Positions 59,218-64,000 of a DNA stretch of 64,000 nt are shown here, piece by piece; positions within the stretch are counted from its first letter, which is position 1, and each line of letters begins with the position of its first letter. The notes beneath the pieces are model-generated. The model worked only from the letters and a program-made list of their open reading frames with translations. It had not been told where the DNA came from and did not search any database. The translations under genes were made by a program, and so were the position numbers. Where the stretch lies: positions 13,309,965-13,373,964 of the forward strand of contig NC_034016.1 of the NCBI RefSeq assembly GCF_000346465.2, given 5' to 3'. The DNA comes from Prunus persica. Its lineage: Eukaryota; Streptophyta; Magnoliopsida; Rosales; Rosaceae.

Positions 59218-59751
59218 CTACATTGAGTCGATTGGCTCTATTTCTTCGATGCTTGGTCGGTCAAGGTGTTCGACAGGGACGAAGCGTCTAAACTGGCTGT
59301 CCAGCGCTGATCCTAGGCTTGCCAACACATCTGCATGAGTGTTCTCTGCCCGTGGAACTTGTTGGATGGTGAAAGTAGGAAATTCTTTCAGAAGTCCTTG
59401 GACTTTGTCGAGGTACTGAATCATTCTTGGATGCTTTGCCATGTACTCGCCTGAGGCTTGATTCGTGATCAGCTAGGAGTCTGAGTAGATGGCTAATCTC
59501 TTGATCCTCAGTTCTTTTGATAGGCGCAGTCCTACGAGCAATGCCTCATATTCTGCCTCGTTGTTTGAAGCAGAAAAGCCTAGTGTGATAGCTTGTTCCA
59601 ACAAGGTTCCGTCTGGGGTGATTATGACGACGCCTGCCCCTGATCCTTTATGATTTGATGCTCCGTCTACATGCAATTGCCACATGTCGTTAGGTAGGTT
59701 TGAATCGGCAGGGGAGGTGTCGTCTGCTTTTTCCTTGCTTTTCGTGACCAT
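59218..59751 (-). pseudogene. Gypsy archaeal-type RNase H (aRH), one internal stop
   Basis: WQLHVDGASNHKGSGAGVVI, NNEAEYEALLVGL and LAIYSDS give the Asp-Glu-Asp active site. A TAG near 59473 interrupts the domain just after YSDS; downstream it resumes with FTIQQVPRAENTHADVLASL. The single stop looks like a CAG-to-TAG change, inferred from the family pattern. Confidence 0.85.
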
Positions 59752-59862
59752 CTTCTCTTCTTCGGCTGCCGGAGTAAACTCTACAACAAAATCTGCTAAA
59801 GCTTAGGCTTTTATAGCAGTCTTCGACCAGTAGAGGAGGTCGTATTGACTGAGTTCGATAGT

Positions 59863-60270
59863 TCATTTCATGAGTCGCTGAGAAGCGTCGGGGCTGTGGA
59901 GGATCGATCTCAAAGGAAATTCTGTCATGACAATTATCCGATGTGCTTGGTAGTAGGGCCTTAGTTTTCTCGCGGAAACTACAAGCGAAAAAATGAGCTT
60001 CTCCATTTTCGGATAGCGAGTCTCTGCATCGAGGAGAGCTTTTGAAGTATAGAATACCGGATGTTGTGCCCCCAGCTCTTCTCGGATGAGAGCTGAGCTG
60101 ACAGCTGAGTCGGACACTGCCAGGTAGATGTACAAGTCTTCGCCTGGTATCGGTTTTGAGAGTAAGGGAGGTGAAGTGAGGTAGGTTTTCAAGTTTTGAA
60201 AAGCTATTTCGCACTCGTCATCCCACTTGTCCCTGTGTCCTTTTTTCAAGGCTTTAAAAATGTCCTGCAC
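59863..60270 (-). pseudogene. Gypsy RT-linked RNase H
   Basis: The frame includes AFQNLKTYLTSPPLLSKP, YIYLAVSDSAVSSALIREE and VFYTSKALLDAETRYPKMEK, the typical gypsy RNase H order after the RT connection. It is open here but bounded by stops on both sides. Confidence 0.85.
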
Positions 60271-60554
60271 TTGTCGGTAGATCTTGAGAGGAATCGGTTG
60301 AGAGCTGCCGCCCTACCTGTTAGACTTTGTATCTCCTTTGTTGTGGCAGGTGTCTTCATGTTGAGTATAGCCTTGATTTAATTTGGATGTGCCTCAATTC
60401 CTCTTTGGGTGACTAAGTATCCCAGGAATCGGCCGGACGAGACTCCAAACGTACATTTGCTCGGGTTCAACTTCATGTTGTATTTTTAGAGTAGACTGAA
60501 TGCCTCGGCAAGGTTCTTGATGTGGTCTGCTCGCTCGGGAGCTTTGACTAGCAT

Positions 60555-61073
60555 GTCGTTTACGTAACTTTAGTCATTTCTTCGGAGTTGTAACCATACA
60601 ACCTTTTATAACAAAATTCTACAAATTGAATTTTGTATCTAGGATCCAATATTACAGCAATTGCAAGGATCAAACTATACTCTTTCCAATACTTATCATC
60701 TTCATGCATCATGATTTGGTTGTAGCCGGAGTAGGCGTCCATGAAGCTTAGCAGTTGGTTGCCGGAAGTTGAATCGACGATGATCAATTCTAGGCAGTGG
60801 AAAGTTGTCTTTAGGGCATGCCTTGTTGAGGTCGGTGTAGTCGACGCACAATCTCCACAGACCTTTATCTTTCTTTGCCACTAGAACAACGTTCGCCAGC
60901 CATTCTGCGTAGGAGACTTCTTCGATGAAACCAGCAGCTAGAAGCTTATCGATCTCGGCTTCAATGATGGCAACCCTCTCGGGAGCGAAGTTGCGTCTCT
61001 TCTGCGCTACAGGTTTGATGGCTGGGTTGACGTGTAGGCGATGGCAGATGATCTGGGGATCGATGCCAGACAT
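60555..61073 (-). pseudogene. Gypsy reverse transcriptase, frameshifted, with foreign insert
   Basis: The RT N-part reads AQKRRNFAPERVAIIEAEID and ANVVLVAKKDKGLWRLCVDY. A frameshift near 60790 moves to a second frame with FMDAYSGYNQIMMHEDD. The RT sequence is then replaced by about 130 bp of hAT-like sequence and resumes at tacgtaaacgac (60555-60566), the YxDD box read as Y-V-N-D. Both the missing palm segment and the D-to-N change would abolish activity. Confidence 0.88.
60568..60697 (-). mobile_element. hAT transposase fragment inside gypsy RT
   Basis: The minus strand encodes ILAIAVILDPRYKIQF and VEFCYKRLYGYNSEE, a conserved segment of plant hAT (RICESLEEPER-like) transposases. It is in the same orientation and frame as the RT sequence upstream of it and ends in a stop where RT resumes in another frame. 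No hAT ends or target duplication flank it. Confidence 0.8.
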
Positions 61074-61335
61074 GTCGGATGGCGACCATGCAAATATGTC
61101 TTTGTTGTTCCGGAGGAAGGCTGCAAGCTCTATCTTTTCCTCATGGCTTAGGCGCGAGCCGATCCGCGCTTTTCTCTCTGGCCTGTCAGGATCAAGGGGT
61201 ACTAGCTCAACGTCCTCTTCGGGCTTCCATCCTTCTTCAGGAGAGACCTCCAGACGGATTCCCTCGACTTGGTCCTGATTCTTTGATTGCTATTGGGGAG
61301 TAGTTATTCCCTTTCCTTTCTGGTCTGCTCGGCCA

Positions 61336-62805
61336 TCAGGAACGGGATCTGCTTTCTTCTCTGCTTGTTCTACTCCCTTTAGATCTGCCTGATTCACAGG
61401 GAGGAACTGTGTTTGCTTGCCTTTCTTTAGCCCTTGAGCTGAGCATTTTCTTGCCATTGCTTGATCGCTGTTGATCTGGCCGATACCGCCCCCAGGGATT
61501 GGGTAGTGAATCTTCTGATGTGTGGCAGAGGTGATGGAGTTTGATTTGGTCGATCCATGGTCTGCCTAGAATGCCATTGTAGGGTGAGATTTCATCAATG
61601 ACCATGAACGTTTGCGAGCTGATTACAGGTGGAGAGTAGACGTCGAGATCTATCGTGCCCATGGTAATCGTCGTTGCGCCATTGAAACCAGTCAGCGACT
61701 TGGCTGATTTATTGATCTTTGCCTCTAAGCCCATCTGTTGGACGACTGCCAATTGTAGGATATTGGCTGCACTGCCCTCATCTGCATGGACTCGGTCGAC
61801 CATGGCCTGAGCGATTTGAATGTTGATGACAAGGGCGTCGTTGTGCGGTAGATCAAGGCCGATTAAGTCTTTCTTTTGAAAGCCGATCACGGGATCGTGT
61901 TCTGCCAGTGAGAAGCTAGTTGAGACTTGGGAGATCATAGTAGCCTGTTTGATCTTCCTTTTCTTTTCTTTGTTGGTCAGTCCAGACTCCTCGGAGTCGG
62001 CTAGGATTGTGTTAATCCTTATGACCTTCTGGGGTGGCTCCTTGGCGGTATCGCGGTCTTCTATCTGCTGAATGGCCTGCTTCGCGATGAACTCCGTGCA
62101 ATGAGCTTCTCTCACGAGTTCTTCGAGATGCGCTTTCCAAGCAAAGCAATTATTCGTATTGTGCCCATATGTCGCATGGAAGGCACAATATTTTCTGGTA
62201 TCCCTCTTGTCTGGATCTCCTTTCAAGGGTGGCGGTCTTTTTATCCAAGGTTTGTTCTTCACTTGGGCCAAAATTTGATGTATGGGGATAGAGAACTTGG
62301 TGTAGTTCTCTTTCGTCATAGCCTCTCTTTGTGGGCGTGACCTGCCTTTGTCTTTGTCCCTGCTGCCAAGCCTGTCGCCTTTTTGTTTTGCCCTTTTAGC
62401 CGGTCGATCTTCCTGCTCAGTGGACTTCTTCGCGGCGATTCGATCGTCATCCCAGAGTGCGTAGCGTTCTGCGATCGCGAAGACCTCTGCCAGAGTCTGG
62501 CTGGGAGTGATAGTCAGCTCGCGGTATAAGTCATGTTCTGCTGGAAGACCTTTCTTGAATGCAGAGGATGCGATTTGGTCATCACATCCTACGATGTTGG
62601 CCTTTTCTGCTTTGAACCTCTTGATGTAATCTCGAAGGGATTCCTCGGGCTTCTTGTGCAGGTTGAACAGATGGTCAGGGTTCTTCTTGATCGTCCGATA
62701 AGAAGTGTATTCTTTAGTGAAGACGTAAGTAAGCTCCTTGAAGCTGTTGATCGACCCAGATGGCAGGGTATGAAACCAATCTTGAGCTGCTCCTCGCAAA
62801 GTCAT
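61336..62805 (-). pseudogene. Gypsy gag C-part and protease (long open frame)
   Basis: 489 codons are open. It starts within the retrotransposon gag domain (AAQDWFHTLPSGSINSFKEL, ESLRDYIKRFKAEK). A zinc-knuckle-like YCAFHATYGHNTNNC follows near residues 207-221. The protease is near residue 340 (ADEGSAANIL, D-x-G core) with NGILGRPWID about 80 residues later. After that the frame turns into non-homologous Arg/Ser-rich sequence, so a frameshift near 61550 is likely. Confidence 0.88.
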
Positions 62806-64000
62806 TAAACACCTTGCAAATTAGCGCGTCTTCAGCTTTATAGAGGATCATAAGGCTCTTGAAATGCTTTAGATGACTTTCAGGGTCGGAATCGCCTTTG
62901 AAGCATGTGAAAGAGGGCGTTGAGAATCATTTTGGGGGAGCAGCCTGCTCGATTTTGGCGGTGAAAGGTGAGGAGTTTGCTCGGTCTACCTCAATGCGTA
63001 GTGCATCTTCAAAATTTCTGTCAATCTTTAAGTCTCGAAGTCGGTTATTCATAAGCTTCTCAACGTCTTCTGCCCGCATGGCTAGTCGGTCGCGTTGATG
63101 GCCTTCGCGATTTAGATGATGTTGATTGACTTCCTCATTGGCTTGCGAGGGTCGACCTTCTCGGTTGCGCTGTCGAGGAGGGGTGTTGGTGGACTGCGCT
63201 TGCGAGGGATTTCCAGTAGTTTGGCGACGAGAATTGGTTCTTCGAGAGCGAGTAGCGGAGCGCCTTTCTTCATGGTCCTCATTGTGATGATTGTCGAGTT
63301 GACCTCCCTAGGGGCCTATCCTTTCGTGAATATTTCTCTGTGAGAGGGCAGCGGAGCGCCTTTCTTCTTGATCCTCGTCTCAATGGCCGTCATGGGAGCC
63401 TAGCCTTTCATGAACGTCTTCATGCTGGCCCAGGCGAGCGTGGATGTCAGGTCTTGGGCCCAGCCTATCGCGCACGTTGGTCCTTAAATTCAATCTGGAT
63501 GGGAAACTTCGTCTGCTCTGAGTGTGGCTTGCGGATGCTTGCGACATGTCCGCGAGCTGATCTCGTTGTCGCGCATTTCCTTGTCTGCTTACTCCTGCTC
63601 GACCTGCTTGGTTCCCGCCGAACTGCCTATCGGCGCGTTCGTTTATCCTTCTCTCTTCGCCCTGTTGTCCAAGGCCAAGGTTTTGAGCCAAGTTTATTTG
63701 GTTGAGAAGCTGCCTCATCAAATTATTTTGGTCGTCCATTCTCTGAGTTAGCTGGTCAACTCTCAGATTAAGGTCTACTTGACTTCGTGGATCGGGAGGA
63801 GAGAAATGTGTAGAGCCCAATTGCACACGGGCTAGGTTTTCGATGGATGTGTGAGTGGGAGCATGCGTCGAGCGTGGAGGCAATGGAGGGAATGGTTGAA
63901 GTTGCTCCAAGATTGGGCCAAAGTCGGCGGTGGTAGTGAGCCCAACTAGATGTGAGGTTCCACCATGCTCAACGGTGGTGCTATGAAGGTGGCTAGGTCT
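62806..64000 (-). pseudogene. Gypsy gag N-part, interrupted, cut by window edge
   Basis: The minus-strand frame is open from the window edge to 63380 (Gln/Arg-rich, with DRLGPRPDIHARLG repeats), then hits stops at about 63378 and 63310. It continues through an Arg-rich stretch and into the gag domain (AMRAEDVEKLMNNRLRDLK). The start lies beyond 64000. Confidence 0.75.

Larger units (their letters stand above)
54812..64000 (-). mobile_element. Decayed Ty3/gypsy element, Tat type (5' end beyond window)
   Basis: Minus-strand order from the right edge: gag, protease, RT, RNase H, a second archaeal-type RNase H (aRH), integrase, a tandem array, an antisense ORF, then the 3' LTR (54812-55391). The aRH between RNase H and integrase, and the long spacer after pol, are features of the Tat lineage. 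The coding part is broken by several stops and frameshifts and by a foreign insert in RT, so it is not autonomous. Confidence 0.9.

Noticed and set aside
62101..63751. Several plus-strand frames opposite gypsy gag
   Set aside because: They overlap a clear minus-strand gag and show no domains.

Overview
The window is nuclear DNA of a flowering plant, most likely a woody eudicot and perhaps Rosaceae (the LTR-element types and long CT/GA tracts suggest this, but nothing decisive does). The basis is spliced genes with GT-AG introns, plant-specific gene families, AT-rich intergenic DNA and many LTR retrotransposons. It contains one 100-base assembly gap (26185-26284).

Layout. 1-3435: no intact gene; remains of an old Ty1/copia element ending in its 3' LTR (2968-3435). 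3436-5962: AT-rich spacer with a LINE tail. 5963-12492: a complete, very young Ty1/copia retrotransposon with two 437-bp LTRs that look identical, a GATAG target duplication, intact gag and intact pol. 12498-23506: gene-poor DNA with a MULE-like TIR element, a frameshifted coiled-coil gene fragment, retroposon tails, MITE-like copies and microsatellites. 23507-25932: a solo LTR (2.4 kb, TCCCA duplication) carrying six tandem hairpin monomers. 28469-43073: four genes on the + strand: a peroxisomal-type pseudouridine kinase (9 exons), an intronless E-class PPR protein, an HVA22-like protein (8 exons) and an RRA-type GT77 arabinosyltransferase (2 exons). 43699-51560: two minus-strand genes: a divergent GBF-like (group G) bZIP factor (8 coding exons) and SRP19 (3 coding exons). 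51990-52329: a Tourist-like MITE. 54812-64000: a decayed minus-strand Ty3/gypsy element of the Tat type (3' LTR, antisense extra ORF, hairpin-rich tandem array, INT, aRH, RH, RT, PR, gag); its 5' end lies beyond the window.

The host genes are unrelated housekeeping or regulatory genes and do not form a pathway cluster. Exon models were assembled by hand from reading frame, splice sites and family knowledge; every coding total is a multiple of three with no internal stop.

Most unusual observations: a hAT-transposase fragment replacing part of the gypsy reverse transcriptase; a higher-order tandem array of hairpins with compensating stem changes inside the solo LTR; a copia element whose gag and pol share a frame but are separated by many stops and a poly(A)-like signal; a near-perfect 292-bp duplication that copies a splice acceptor and exon start in the HVA22 gene; and a bZIP gene with a NAGNAG acceptor exactly where the basic region meets the zipper.
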